Positions 55,020-64,000 of a stretch of DNA of 64,000 nucleotides are shown here, in pieces. How positions within the stretch are numbered: the stretch's first letter is position 1; each line of letters starts with the position of its first letter. The position numbers and the translations under genes are program-made. Source of the stretch: Streptococcus parasanguinis (GTDB lineage Bacteria; Bacillota; Bacilli; Lactobacillales; Streptococcaceae); NCBI RefSeq assembly GCF_031582885.1, contig NZ_CP133988.1, positions 1,247,501-1,311,500 of the forward strand, given 5' to 3'. Below the pieces are notes generated by a model. That model had not been told where the DNA came from. It was given only the letters and a program-made list of their open reading frames with translations, and did not search any database.

Positions 55020-55535
55020 ATGAGAATTGCAATTGGTTGTGATCACATTGTGACAAATGAAAAAATGGCTGTTTCTGATTTTTTGAAATCAAAAGGATAT
55101 GAAGTGCTCGACTTTGGGACTTATGACCATACACGTACCCACTATCCAATCTTTGGTAAAAAAGTCGGTGAAGCCGTAGCAAGTGGCCAAGCAGATCTTG
55201 GTGTTTGTATCTGTGGTACAGGTGTTGGGATCAACAATGCTGTTAACAAAGTACCTGGTATCCGTTCTGCTTTGGTACGCGATATGACAACTGCTCTTTA
55301 TGCTAAAGAAGAATTGAATGCGAATGTGATCGGCTTTGGTGGTAAAATTACTGGTGAATTGCTCATGTGCGATATCATTGAAGCATTCATCCACGCTGAA
55401 TACAAACCAACTGAAGAAAATAAAAAATTGATCGCGAAGATCCAACATGTGGAAACCCATAATGCCCATCAAGCGGATGCTGATTTCTTTACAGAATTCC
55501 TTGAAAAATGGGACCGTGGTGAATACCACGACTAA
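55020..55535 (+). CDS. lacB: Galactose-6-phosphate isomerase subunit LacB
   Basis: This 171-residue partner of LacA has [18 protein letters not shown], the active-site Cys stretch [16 protein letters not shown], and [22 protein letters not shown] precedes the ATG. Confidence 0.96.
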   Translation: MRIAIGCDHIVTNEKMAVSDFLKSKGYEVLDFGTYDHTRTHYPIFGKKVGEAVASGQADLGVCICGTGVGINNAVNKVPGIRSALVRDMTTALYAKEELNANVIGFGGKITGELLMCDIIEAFIHAEYKPTEENKKLIAKIQHVETHNAHQADADFFTEFLEKWDRGEYHD

Positions 55536-55545
55536 GAGGTGACAT

Positions 55546-56475
55546 ATGATATTAACGGTCACGATGAACCCTTCGATTGATATCTCTTATCCTTTGGATG
55601 TACTCCAGTTGGATACAGTCAATCGAGTAGCTGAGGTGAGTAAGACAGCCGGTGGGAAGGGTCTCAATGTTACCCGTGTACTTTCTGAGATCAAGGATCC
55701 AGTGGCAGCGACCGGCCTACTTGGTGGTCGAACGGGTCAATTCATTCTCGATCATTTAGGAGAAGGGATAGAGGAACGTTTCTTTGAGATTGCTGGAGAT
55801 ACACGAAATTGTATCGCCATCCTTCACGAAGGCAAGCAAACAGAAATCTTAGAAAAAGGTCCAACCATTTCTGAGAAAGAAGGGCAAGGTTTCCTTGACC
55901 ATTACCGTCACTTGATCGATCAAGTGGAAGTTGTTGCCATCTCAGGTAGTCTCCCTGCTGGTTTACCAGTGGATTATTATGCTAGCCTTGTCAAGATTGC
56001 GAGGGAAGCTGGAAAACCAGTCGTACTCGATTGCTCGGGGGCTTCTTTAGAAGCTGCCATTCAAGCAGATGTCAAGCCTACAGTCATTAAACCCAACAAT
56101 GAAGAGTTGTCTCAATTGTTAGGGAAAGAAGTGAGTAAGGATGTGGAAGACTTAAAAGAAGTTCTTCAGGATGCTCTCTTTGATGGCATCGAATGGGTGA
56201 TAGTCTCTCTTGGAGCAAATGGTGCTTTTGCGAAGCACGGCGATGTCTTCTATAAGGTAGATATTCCTAAGATTGATGTCGTCAATCCAGTTGGATCTGG
56301 TGATTCGACTGTTGCAGGGATTGCATCTGGTCTCTATCATCATGAGAGTGACGCAGACTTGCTCAAGAAAGCAAATGTTCTTGGAATGTTAAATGCACAA
56401 GAAGCACAAACAGGACATGTCAACATGGGGCACTATGATGCCTTGTATCAACAATTAATCGTAAAAGAGGTATAA
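55546..56475 (+). CDS. lacC: Tagatose-6-phosphate kinase
   Basis: This 309-residue PfkB-family kinase phosphorylates tagatose-6-phosphate to the 1,6-bisphosphate. N-terminal [14 protein letters not shown] and [14 protein letters not shown] are sugar-binding motifs. The C-terminal [18 protein letters not shown] carries the catalytic Asp. GAGGTGAC precedes the ATG. Confidence 0.95.
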   Translation: MILTVTMNPSIDISYPLDVLQLDTVNRVAEVSKTAGGKGLNVTRVLSEIKDPVAATGLLGGRTGQFILDHLGEGIEERFFEIAGDTRNCIAILHEGKQTEILEKGPTISEKEGQGFLDHYRHLIDQVEVVAISGSLPAGLPVDYYASLVKIAREAGKPVVLDCSGASLEAAIQADVKPTVIKPNNEELSQLLGKEVSKDVEDLKEVLQDALFDGIEWVIVSLGANGAFAKHGDVFYKVDIPKIDVVNPVGSGDSTVAGIASGLYHHESDADLLKKANVLGMLNAQEAQTGHVNMGHYDALYQQLIVKEV

Positions 56476-56476
56476 A

Positions 56477-57457
56477 ATGGTATTAACAGAACAAAAACGC
56501 AACTATTTGGAACGTCTTAGTACAAAAGACGGTGTCATTTCAGCTTTGGCCTTCGACCAACGTGGAGCTTTGAAACGCTTGATGGCCAAATATCAAGACA
56601 CAGAACCAACAGTAGCACAAATGGAAGAATTGAAAGTCCTTGTAGCAGATGAATTGACAAAATATGCTTCATCTATGTTATTGGACCCAGAATATGGTCT
56701 ACCTGCTACAAAAGCCTTGGACAAAGATGCAGGACTCTTGCTCGCATACGAAAAGACAGGCTACGATACGTCTAGCACCAAACGCTTGCCTGACTGCTTG
56801 AACCTTTGGTCAGCAAAACGCATCAAAGAACAAGGCGCAGATGCTGTGAAATTCTTGCTCTACTATGATGTAGACAGTGCAGATGAACTCAACCAAGAAA
56901 AACAAGCTTATATCGAACGCATCGGTTCTGAATGCGCTGCTGAAGATATTCCATTCTTCCTTGAAATCTTGGCTTATGATGAAGGAATTGCAGATGCAAC
57001 CTCTGCTGAATATGCGAAAGTGAAACCTCGTAAGGTGATTGAGGCTATGAAAGTCTTCTCAGATCCTCGTTTCAATATCGATGTCTTGAAAGTGGAAGTT
57101 CCAGTTAATGTGAACTTCGTGGAAGGATTTGGAGAAGGAGAAGTAGTCTATAGTCGTGAAGAAGCAGCTGCTTTCTTCAAAGAACAAGAAGAAGCAACCA
57201 ACCTTCCATACATCTACCTCAGTGCAGGTGTATCAGCTAAGCTCTTCCAAGAAACCTTGGAATTTGCTCATGCATCTGGTGCAAACTTCAACGGTGTTCT
57301 TTGTGGACGTGCGACATGGGCAGGTTCAGTAGAAGCTTACATCAAAGATGGAGAAGCAGCTGCTCGTGAATGGCTTCGTACAGAAGGTCGACAAAATATT
57401 GAAGAATTGAACGCAGTCTTGGCTAAAGTAGCAACACCTTGGACAGAACGCGTATAA
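56477..57457 (+). CDS. lacD: Tagatose 1,6-diphosphate aldolase
   Basis: This 326-residue class I aldolase splits tagatose-1,6-bisphosphate into triose phosphates. [14 protein letters not shown] opens the barrel. VLKVEVPVN carries the expected Schiff-base lysine strand, and [14 protein letters not shown] is a late family motif. It begins 1 base after lacC. Copy 3 of the 180-bp repeat follows. Confidence 0.96.
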   Translation: MVLTEQKRNYLERLSTKDGVISALAFDQRGALKRLMAKYQDTEPTVAQMEELKVLVADELTKYASSMLLDPEYGLPATKALDKDAGLLLAYEKTGYDTSSTKRLPDCLNLWSAKRIKEQGADAVKFLLYYDVDSADELNQEKQAYIERIGSECAAEDIPFFLEILAYDEGIADATSAEYAKVKPRKVIEAMKVFSDPRFNIDVLKVEVPVNVNFVEGFGEGEVVYSREEAAAFFKEQEEATNLPYIYLSAGVSAKLFQETLEFAHASGANFNGVLCGRATWAGSVEAYIKDGEAAAREWLRTEGRQNIEELNAVLAKVATPWTERV

Positions 57458-57492
57458 GATTCAAATGAAGATTGCCTCCTAAAGCAACAGTT

Positions 57493-57670
57493 AGAGAGTG
57501 GGACAGAAATCGGTCATTCGTTAGAATTCGATTTCGTCGTCCCACCTCCGCACAGTTGAGTAGGGCTGTAAAAGCTGATGAAATCAGCGTAGTAGAGCCC
57601 ACTAAACCACTGCGTCTTGCTCGACAATCCAAAGATGATTGAGAGGCTAGGACTTTTGTCCCAGCCTCTT
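57493..57670 (+). repeat. ~180-bp structured repeat with terminator, copy 3
   Basis: Differs from copy 1 at one base of the internal stem (CACTAAACC for CACTCAACC) and in the variable spot before the terminal hairpin. It ends the lacABCD transcript, 35 bases after lacD. Confidence 0.9.
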
Positions 57671-57724
57671 CATTATTTCAAGGTCTTGTTCATTTTTTAT
57701 AAAAAAATGTTTAAAAATTTTCGC

Positions 57725-57761
57725 TGTAAGGGTTTACAAAACAAAAAGTTTATGATAGAAT
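57725..57761 (+). promoter_or_regulatory. lacT-lacFEG promoter with cre
   Basis: TTTACA (57733-57738), 17 bases, TAGAAT (57756-57761), preceded by TGA. TGTAAGGGTTTACA at 57725-57738 matches cre at 13 of 14 and covers the -35, so CcpA should block this promoter in glucose. Confidence 0.8.
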
Positions 57762-57781
57762 AAGTTTATAAGTTGAATAGC

Positions 57782-57873
57782 AGTGAGCGTTACTAAGTTA
57801 GATTAGGCGTGACCACAAGTAGATTGAATGATTAGCATAGGCTAGTTTTTTCAGTTGCTTCGTGGTCATTTTT
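57782..57873 (+). promoter_or_regulatory. LacT antiterminator target and leader terminator
   Basis: GTGAGCGTTACTAAGTTAGA through AGGCGTGAC (57783-57812) resembles the RNA site of BglG/LacT proteins. TGACCAC (57810-57816) pairs with GTGGTCA (57862-57868), followed by T5; the two structures share the GTGAC and are exclusive. Bound LacT would keep the terminator open. Confidence 0.7.
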
Positions 57874-57908
57874 ATTTGCTTTTAACAAATTTTACAAAGG
57901 AGAGCCTC

Positions 57909-58742
57909 ATGTATCGTATTATCCATCCAATGAACAATAATGTTGCTTTGGTTCAAAATGAACTACAACAAGAGTTAATTGTTGTTGGGAGTGGGATTGC
58001 TTTTGGGAAGAAGAAAAATGATCTAGTGGCTGATGATAAGGTCGAAAAAGTATTTCGTTTAAATACGGATGAGTCAAGAGAAAACTTTATGGCCCTTCTA
58101 AAGGATGTTCCTCTTGATTTCATTACAACCACTTATGAAGTGATTGATACCTTGTCTAAGAAATATGCCTATCCTGTTCAAGAATATATCTATGTGACAT
58201 TAACAGATCACATCTTTTGTTCTTACCAGGCAGTTCAACAGGGAAGATATAAATACAGTGACCTTCCTGATGTGTCTGCTATGCATCCGATTCCCTATAA
58301 AATCGCAAAAGAAGCGATTGAGATCTTTCGAAAGCGGCTCTTGGATCAATTTCCTGACGATGAAGTGAATCGCATCGCTTATCATTTCATTAATGCACAA
58401 GGGGAAATAATTCATGAGCAAGATCCAGATGTCCAGGACCGACAAGTTATTTTGAAAGCTGTAGAAGAAAAACTAGCTCAAAATGGCTTGAAACGGAAAG
58501 AAGAAAACAGTCATTTCTATGATCGCTTTATGATCCATCTCAATTATTTCCTAGATTCGCTAGATAAGGGAAGAGAAGATCCAGAAGGTTTGAGCGAGAT
58601 GGAACAACTGATTCAGCTAAGTTATCCAAAGGCTTATGAGATTAGTCATCAAATCTACCAAACCATCGCTGAACAGACAGGAGCCAAGATATCTCCTAAT
58701 GAAAAAGTCTATTTAGCCCTTCATATTCAACGTCTATTATAA
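57909..58742 (+). CDS. lacT: Transcription antiterminator LacT (BglG family)
   Basis: This 277-residue protein has an N-terminal RNA-binding CAT domain (about 1-55, MYRIIHPMNNNVALVQNE) and two PTS-regulated domains (about 65-170 and 171-277). Conserved PRD histidines include ones in VTLTDHIFCS and SAMHPIPYKI. It lets RNA polymerase pass its own leader when lactose is present. GGAGAG precedes the ATG. First gene of lacTFEG. Confidence 0.93.
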   Translation: MYRIIHPMNNNVALVQNELQQELIVVGSGIAFGKKKNDLVADDKVEKVFRLNTDESRENFMALLKDVPLDFITTTYEVIDTLSKKYAYPVQEYIYVTLTDHIFCSYQAVQQGRYKYSDLPDVSAMHPIPYKIAKEAIEIFRKRLLDQFPDDEVNRIAYHFINAQGEIIHEQDPDVQDRQVILKAVEEKLAQNGLKRKEENSHFYDRFMIHLNYFLDSLDKGREDPEGLSEMEQLIQLSYPKAYEISHQIYQTIAEQTGAKISPNEKVYLALHIQRLL

Positions 58743-58776
58743 AAATTTTCAAAAGGTATCATAAGGAGGAACCAAC

Positions 58777-59094
58777 ATGAATAAAGAAGAAGTCCAATTA
58801 CTTGGCTTTGAAATTGTCGCTTATGCCGGTGACGCTCGATCAAAATTAGTGGAAGCCTTAAAAGCTGCTGAAAATGGTGATTTTGCTAAAGCAGAATCCT
58901 TAGTAGAAGAAGCAGGGTCTTGTATCGCTGAGGCTCACAAATCTCAAACGACCATGCTAGCGCATGAAGCAGCAGGAGAAGAAATCCCCTATAGCATTAC
59001 CATGATGCATGGTCAAGACCATCTCATGACAACGATCCTATTAAAAGACGTGATTCACCATCTGATTGAACTATATAAAAGAGGAGCGAAATAA
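58777..59094 (+). CDS. lacF: PTS lactose EIIA component
   Basis: This 105-residue helical protein is phosphorylated at H78 in MMHGQDHLM, the usual residue for EIIA-Lac. It passes the phosphate to LacE. AAGGAGG precedes the ATG. Its stop shares one base with the start of lacE. Confidence 0.97.
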   Translation: MNKEEVQLLGFEIVAYAGDARSKLVEALKAAENGDFAKAESLVEEAGSCIAEAHKSQTTMLAHEAAGEEIPYSITMMHGQDHLMTTILLKDVIHHLIELYKRGAK

Positions 59095-60794
59095 TGAATA
59101 AACTGATTGAACTGATTGAAAAAGGGAAACCATTCTTTGAAAAGATTTCTCGAAACAAATATTTGCGAGCGATTCGGGATGGCTTTATTGCAGGGATGCC
59201 TGTTATCCTTTTCTCATCTATTTTCATCCTAATTGCGTATGTACCAAACGCTTGGGGATTCCATTGGTCTAAAGATATTGAAACTTTCTTGATGACTCCA
59301 TATAGCTATTCTATGGGCATCTTGGCCTTCTTCGTTGGTGGGACAACGGCTAAGGCTTTGACTGATTCAATGAACCGTGACCTCCCAGCAACCAACCAAA
59401 TCAACTTCATTTCTACAATGTTGGCTTCTATGGTTGGCTTCTTGCTCATGGCTGCTGAACCTGCTAAAGATGGCGGATTCTTAACAGCATTCATGGGGAC
59501 TAAAGGGTTGCTAACAGCCTTTATTGCAGCCTTTGTTACCGTTAATGTTTACAAGGTCTGCGTGAAAAACAATGTGACGATTCGCATGCCAGACGAAGTT
59601 CCACCAAATATCTCTCAAGTATTTAAAGACTTGATTCCATTCACTGTATCAGTGGTTCTCCTTTATGGACTTGAATTGATTGTTAAGGGCGGTCTCGGTG
59701 TAACAGTAGCTGAATCTATCGGTACGCTTCTTGCTCCTCTCTTCTCAGCAGCAGATGGTTATGTTGGAATTACGATCATTTTCGGTGCTTTTGCATTCTT
59801 CTGGTTTATTGGTATTCACGGCCCATCTATCGTTGAGCCTGCGATTGCAGCGATCACTTATGCAAATGCCGAAGTAAACTTGAACTTGATTCAACAAGGA
59901 ATGCACGCTGATAAGATCCTTACTTCAGGTACTCAAATGTTTATCGTTACTATGGGTGGTACTGGTGCGACTCTTGTCGTTCCATTCATGTTCATGTGGT
60001 TAACGAAATCAAAACGTAACCGTGCAATTGGACGTGCATCTGTAGTTCCAACATTCTTTGGTGTTAACGAACCAATCTTGTTCGGTGCTCCATTGGTATT
60101 GAACCCAATCTTCTTCATTCCATTTATCTTTGCTCCAATTGCAAACGTATGGATCTTCAAATTCTTTGTTGATACCTTGGGAATGAACTCATTTACTTCT
60201 AACCTACCATGGACAACTCCTGGACCTCTGGGTATTGTTCTTGGTACGAACTTCCAAGTACTTTCATTCATCCTTGCTGCACTTCTTGTTGTAGTAGACG
60301 TGATCATTTACTACCCATTCGTTAAAGTTTACGATGAACAAATTCTTGAAGAAGAACGTTCAGGTAAATCAAACGATAGCTTGAAAGAAAAAGTTGCTGC
60401 AAACTTTAACACTGCAAAAGCAGATGCTATTCTTGAAAAAGCTGGTGTTGAAGGTGAACCAGTTCAAAACAATATCACAAAAGAAACAAACGTATTGGTT
60501 CTTTGTGCCGGTGGTGGAACTAGTGGACTTCTTGCCAATGCTTTGAATAAAGCTGCTGCAGAATACAATGTTCCTGTGAAGGCTGCTGCTGGTGGTTACG
60601 GTGCTCACCGTGAAATGTTGCCAGAATTTGACCTTGTTATCCTTGCTCCTCAAGTAGCTTCAAACTATGAAGATATGAAGGCTGAAACAGATAAACTTGG
60701 AATCAAATTGGCTAAGACTGAAGGAGCTCAATACATCAAGTTGACTCGTGATGGTAAAGGCGCTCTTGCATTCGTTCAAGAACAATTTCAATAA
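59094..60794 (+). CDS. lacE: PTS lactose EIICB component
   Basis: This 566-residue transporter has an EIIC membrane domain (about 1-410, with [12 protein letters not shown] and [18 protein letters not shown]) and a C-terminal EIIB domain with phosphocysteine C471 in [10 protein letters not shown]. It brings in lactose as lactose-6-phosphate. It is coupled to lacF. Confidence 0.97.
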   Translation: MNKLIELIEKGKPFFEKISRNKYLRAIRDGFIAGMPVILFSSIFILIAYVPNAWGFHWSKDIETFLMTPYSYSMGILAFFVGGTTAKALTDSMNRDLPATNQINFISTMLASMVGFLLMAAEPAKDGGFLTAFMGTKGLLTAFIAAFVTVNVYKVCVKNNVTIRMPDEVPPNISQVFKDLIPFTVSVVLLYGLELIVKGGLGVTVAESIGTLLAPLFSAADGYVGITIIFGAFAFFWFIGIHGPSIVEPAIAAITYANAEVNLNLIQQGMHADKILTSGTQMFIVTMGGTGATLVVPFMFMWLTKSKRNRAIGRASVVPTFFGVNEPILFGAPLVLNPIFFIPFIFAPIANVWIFKFFVDTLGMNSFTSNLPWTTPGPLGIVLGTNFQVLSFILAALLVVVDVIIYYPFVKVYDEQILEEERSGKSNDSLKEKVAANFNTAKADAILEKAGVEGEPVQNNITKETNVLVLCAGGGTSGLLANALNKAAAEYNVPVKAAAGGYGAHREMLPEFDLVILAPQVASNYEDMKAETDKLGIKLAKTEGAQYIKLTRDGKGALAFVQEQFQ

Positions 60795-60797
60795 TAA

Positions 60798-62303
<1,506 letters not shown>

Positions 62304-62308
62304 GTGTC

Positions 62309-62338
62309 AACTGGAACTGTTTTAGTTCCAGTTTTTTT
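62309..62338 (+). terminator. Terminator of the lac operon
   Basis: AACTGGAACT pairs with AGTTCCAGTT around five bases, then T7. Confidence 0.92.
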
Positions 62339-62393
62339 ATTTTCACTTGATGAAGGTCTCTTAAACCCATCTCTTCTTTCAGCCCCTAATTTA

Positions 62394-62402
62394 TGGTATA
62401 AT
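62394..62402 (+). promoter_or_regulatory. cpsY promoter (extended -10)
   Basis: TGG-TATAAT with the hexamer at 62397-62402. Confidence 0.65.
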
Positions 62403-62430
62403 AGATCGATACTGTAATAAGGAAAATAGA

Positions 62431-63333
62431 ATGAATATACAACAATTACGATATGTAGTGGCGATTGCCAATAGTGGTACTTTTCGTGAGGCTGCTGAAA
62501 AAATGTATGTGAGTCAGCCGAGCTTGTCCATCTCTGTCAGAGATCTGGAAAAAGAATTGGGCTTTAAGATTTTTCGTCGGACCAGTTCTGGGACTTTTTT
62601 GACCCGTAGGGGAATGGAATTTTATGAAAAAGCGCAGGATGTGGTCAAAGGGTTTGATATTTTTCAAAATCAATATGCCAGTCCTGAAGAAGAGAAGAAA
62701 GAATTCTCTATTTCTAGTCAACACTATGACTTCTTGCCACCTTTGATGACGGAATTTTCGATCCGCTATCCGGAAAATAAAAACTTCCGCATCTTTGAGT
62801 CAACGACGGTTCAAATTTTGGATGAAGTGGCTCAAGGGCATAGTGAGTTGGGGATTATTTATCTCAACCGTCAAAATACCAAGGGGATTATGCAACGGGT
62901 CGATAAATTAGGGCTTGAAGTGGTGGATTTGATTCCTTTTCAGACTCATATTTACCTTCGCAAGGGACACCCTCTGGCTAAGAAGAAAAAACTGGTCATG
63001 GAAGATCTAGCTCAGTTGCCAACTGTTCGCTTTACGCAAGAAAAAGATGAGTACCTCTATTATTCAGAGAATTTTGTCGATACCAGTTCGAGCTCCCAAA
63101 TGTTCAATGTAACCGACCGGGCTACCTTGAATGGGATCTTGGAGCGGACAGATGCTTATGCGACAGGATCAGGCTTTTTAGATAGCCAGTCAGTGAATGG
63201 CATTACCGTGATTCCTTTAGAAGACAACTTGGACAATAAAATGGTCTATGTCAAACGAGAAGAGATGGATCTCTCCCCTGTAGCAGAGAAGTTTGTCGAG
63301 GTTATGGTAGAATATTTTGATCAAAAGAGGTAA
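62431..63333 (+). CDS. cpsY: LysR family regulator (CpsY/MtaR type)
   Basis: This 300-residue LysR protein has an N-terminal winged helix (MNIQQLRYVVAIANSGTFRE, then SQPSLSISVRDLEKEL) and a ligand-binding domain. CpsY/MtaR regulates methionine uptake and synthesis, and wall-related survival, in streptococci. The gene order cpsY-lspA-rluD is conserved in S. pneumoniae. Confidence 0.88.
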   Translation: MNIQQLRYVVAIANSGTFREAAEKMYVSQPSLSISVRDLEKELGFKIFRRTSSGTFLTRRGMEFYEKAQDVVKGFDIFQNQYASPEEEKKEFSISSQHYDFLPPLMTEFSIRYPENKNFRIFESTTVQILDEVAQGHSELGIIYLNRQNTKGIMQRVDKLGLEVVDLIPFQTHIYLRKGHPLAKKKKLVMEDLAQLPTVRFTQEKDEYLYYSENFVDTSSSSQMFNVTDRATLNGILERTDAYATGSGFLDSQSVNGITVIPLEDNLDNKMVYVKREEMDLSPVAEKFVEVMVEYFDQKR

Positions 63334-63336
63334 GAA

Positions 63337-63798
63337 ATGAAGAGAAAAACAATGGTTCCAGTAGCAATCGTGCTATTGGTCCTACTGGATCAGTTGGTCA
63401 AATGGTATGTAGTTAAGAACATTCCACTGGGTGTCGTTAAGTCTTTTATTCCCCATGTGGTCAGCCTGACCTATCTTCAAAACACAGGTGCAGCTTTTTC
63501 ACTTCTTGAAAATCAGCAATGGTTCTTTACCCTCATCACTCTAGTCGTGATGGTGGGGGCCTTTTACTATCTTTATAAGCACCTCAAGGGGTCGCTTTGG
63601 ATGGTGACGGGCTTGACCTTGGTTATTGCAGGTGGGTTGGGGAATTTTATCGATCGTCTGCGTCAGGGATTTGTGGTCGATATGTTCCACCTGGATTTTA
63701 TGAATTTTGCCATTTTTAATGTAGCAGATAGTTATTTGACAGTGGGAGTTTTCTTGCTCCTGATCCTGATGTTGAAAGAGGAAACGCATGGAAATTAA
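63337..63798 (+). CDS. lspA: Lipoprotein signal peptidase
   Basis: This 153-residue protein has four membrane helices and cleaves lipoprotein signal peptides before the lipidated cysteine. Catalytic Asp are in [18 protein letters not shown] and [11 protein letters not shown]. It should process the several lipoproteins in this window. It begins 3 bases after cpsY. Confidence 0.96.
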   Translation: MKRKTMVPVAIVLLVLLDQLVKWYVVKNIPLGVVKSFIPHVVSLTYLQNTGAAFSLLENQQWFFTLITLVVMVGAFYYLYKHLKGSLWMVTGLTLVIAGGLGNFIDRLRQGFVVDMFHLDFMNFAIFNVADSYLTVGVFLLLILMLKEETHGN

Positions 63799-64000
63799 AA
63801 TCGAAGTAGCCGGTGCGCGACTGGATAAGGCTTTGGCGGATTTGACTCCCTTGTCACGAGCTGTAGCCAATGAGCAGATCAAAGAAGGAAAAGTTCTGGT
63901 CAATGGAACTGTGAAAAAAGCTAAGTACACGGTCAAAGAAGGAGACATCATCCAGTATGAAGTCCCAGAAGTGGAAGAGGTCAGCTATGAAGCAGAAGAT
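63788..64000 (+). CDS. RluD-type pseudouridine synthase, N-terminal part
   Basis: The first 71 residues start [19 protein letters not shown] and carry an S4 RNA-binding domain ([19 protein letters not shown]). The window ends before the catalytic domain. The ATG overlaps the end of lspA by 11 bases. The S. pneumoniae order supports the RluD call. Confidence 0.88.
   Translation, partial: MEIKIEVAGARLDKALADLTPLSRAVANEQIKEGKVLVNGTVKKAKYTVKEGDIIQYEVPEVEEVSYEAED

Overview
The window is a chromosomal segment of a Streptococcus, most like the sanguinis/parasanguinis group of oral streptococci. Evidence for this includes the gene order CpsY-type LysR regulator, lspA, rluD-type synthase; an LPQTG-anchored surface peptidase; extended -10 promoters; a tagatose-6-phosphate lac operon; and a gluconeogenic PPDK/FBPase cluster that most streptococci lack. 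I saw no rRNA, tRNA or CRISPR array. The species cannot be fixed from the sequence alone.

Layout: 1-5772 is sugar catabolism: the end of a multiple-sugar ABC permease, sucrose phosphorylase (gtfA) and the Leloir genes galK-galT-galE. 5773-13240 is an accessory, AT-richer region. It holds a lipoprotein, an intact IS3-family element with a 3-bp target duplication, gene debris including a second copy of the galE 3' end, and a type VII-secreted LXG polymorphic toxin locus. That locus has two small helical partners, an LXG toxin, its immunity gene, a toxin-less LXG fragment with an orphan barstar-like gene, a silent second toxin tip with its presumed immunity gene, and a frameshifted gene. A NADAR-domain gene follows. 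13726-22103 carries an M42 peptidase, an oligopeptide-binding lipoprotein, the surface Xaa-Pro dipeptidyl peptidase, thioredoxin and a cytoplasmic alpha-amylase. 22306-33225 holds a RocB-like M20 peptidase, an ABC exporter pair, DegV/TetR, an HD protein, a polysaccharide deacetylase, hom-thrB and a membrane protein.

33344-43099 holds murB, an unusually structured leader, potABCD for polyamine uptake, a tandem pair of related small envelope proteins, a DUF6556-like membrane protein, a cysteine desulfurase-thiI pair and a lipoprotein. 43264-49537 is a gluconeogenesis module: ppdK faces away from ccpN, the PPDK regulatory protein gene and class III fbp, with a perfect CcpN box in front of ppdK. 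49677-50831 is the L21 leader with rplU-prp-rpmA. 51048-62303 is the galactose/lactose region: lacR, a Gat-type PTS, lacABCD, lacT and lacFEG, with LacR, CcpA and LacT control sites visible. The window ends with cpsY, lspA and a partial pseudouridine synthase gene.

The most notable item is the LXG locus. The toxin tip carries the four key residues of the CD38/ADP-ribosyl cyclase fold (W490, E516, W540, E573), which suggests an NAD+-consuming toxin paired with an Imm74-like immunity protein. A 111-bp identical in-frame repeat joins the expressed toxin to the silent tip downstream, so a single recombination would swap the toxin. Other items worth a second look are a ~180-bp structured repeat present three times at gene ends, a multi-helix leader before potA, a duplicated galE 3' end marking the island edge, and an orphan cre-bearing promoter downstream of trxA.
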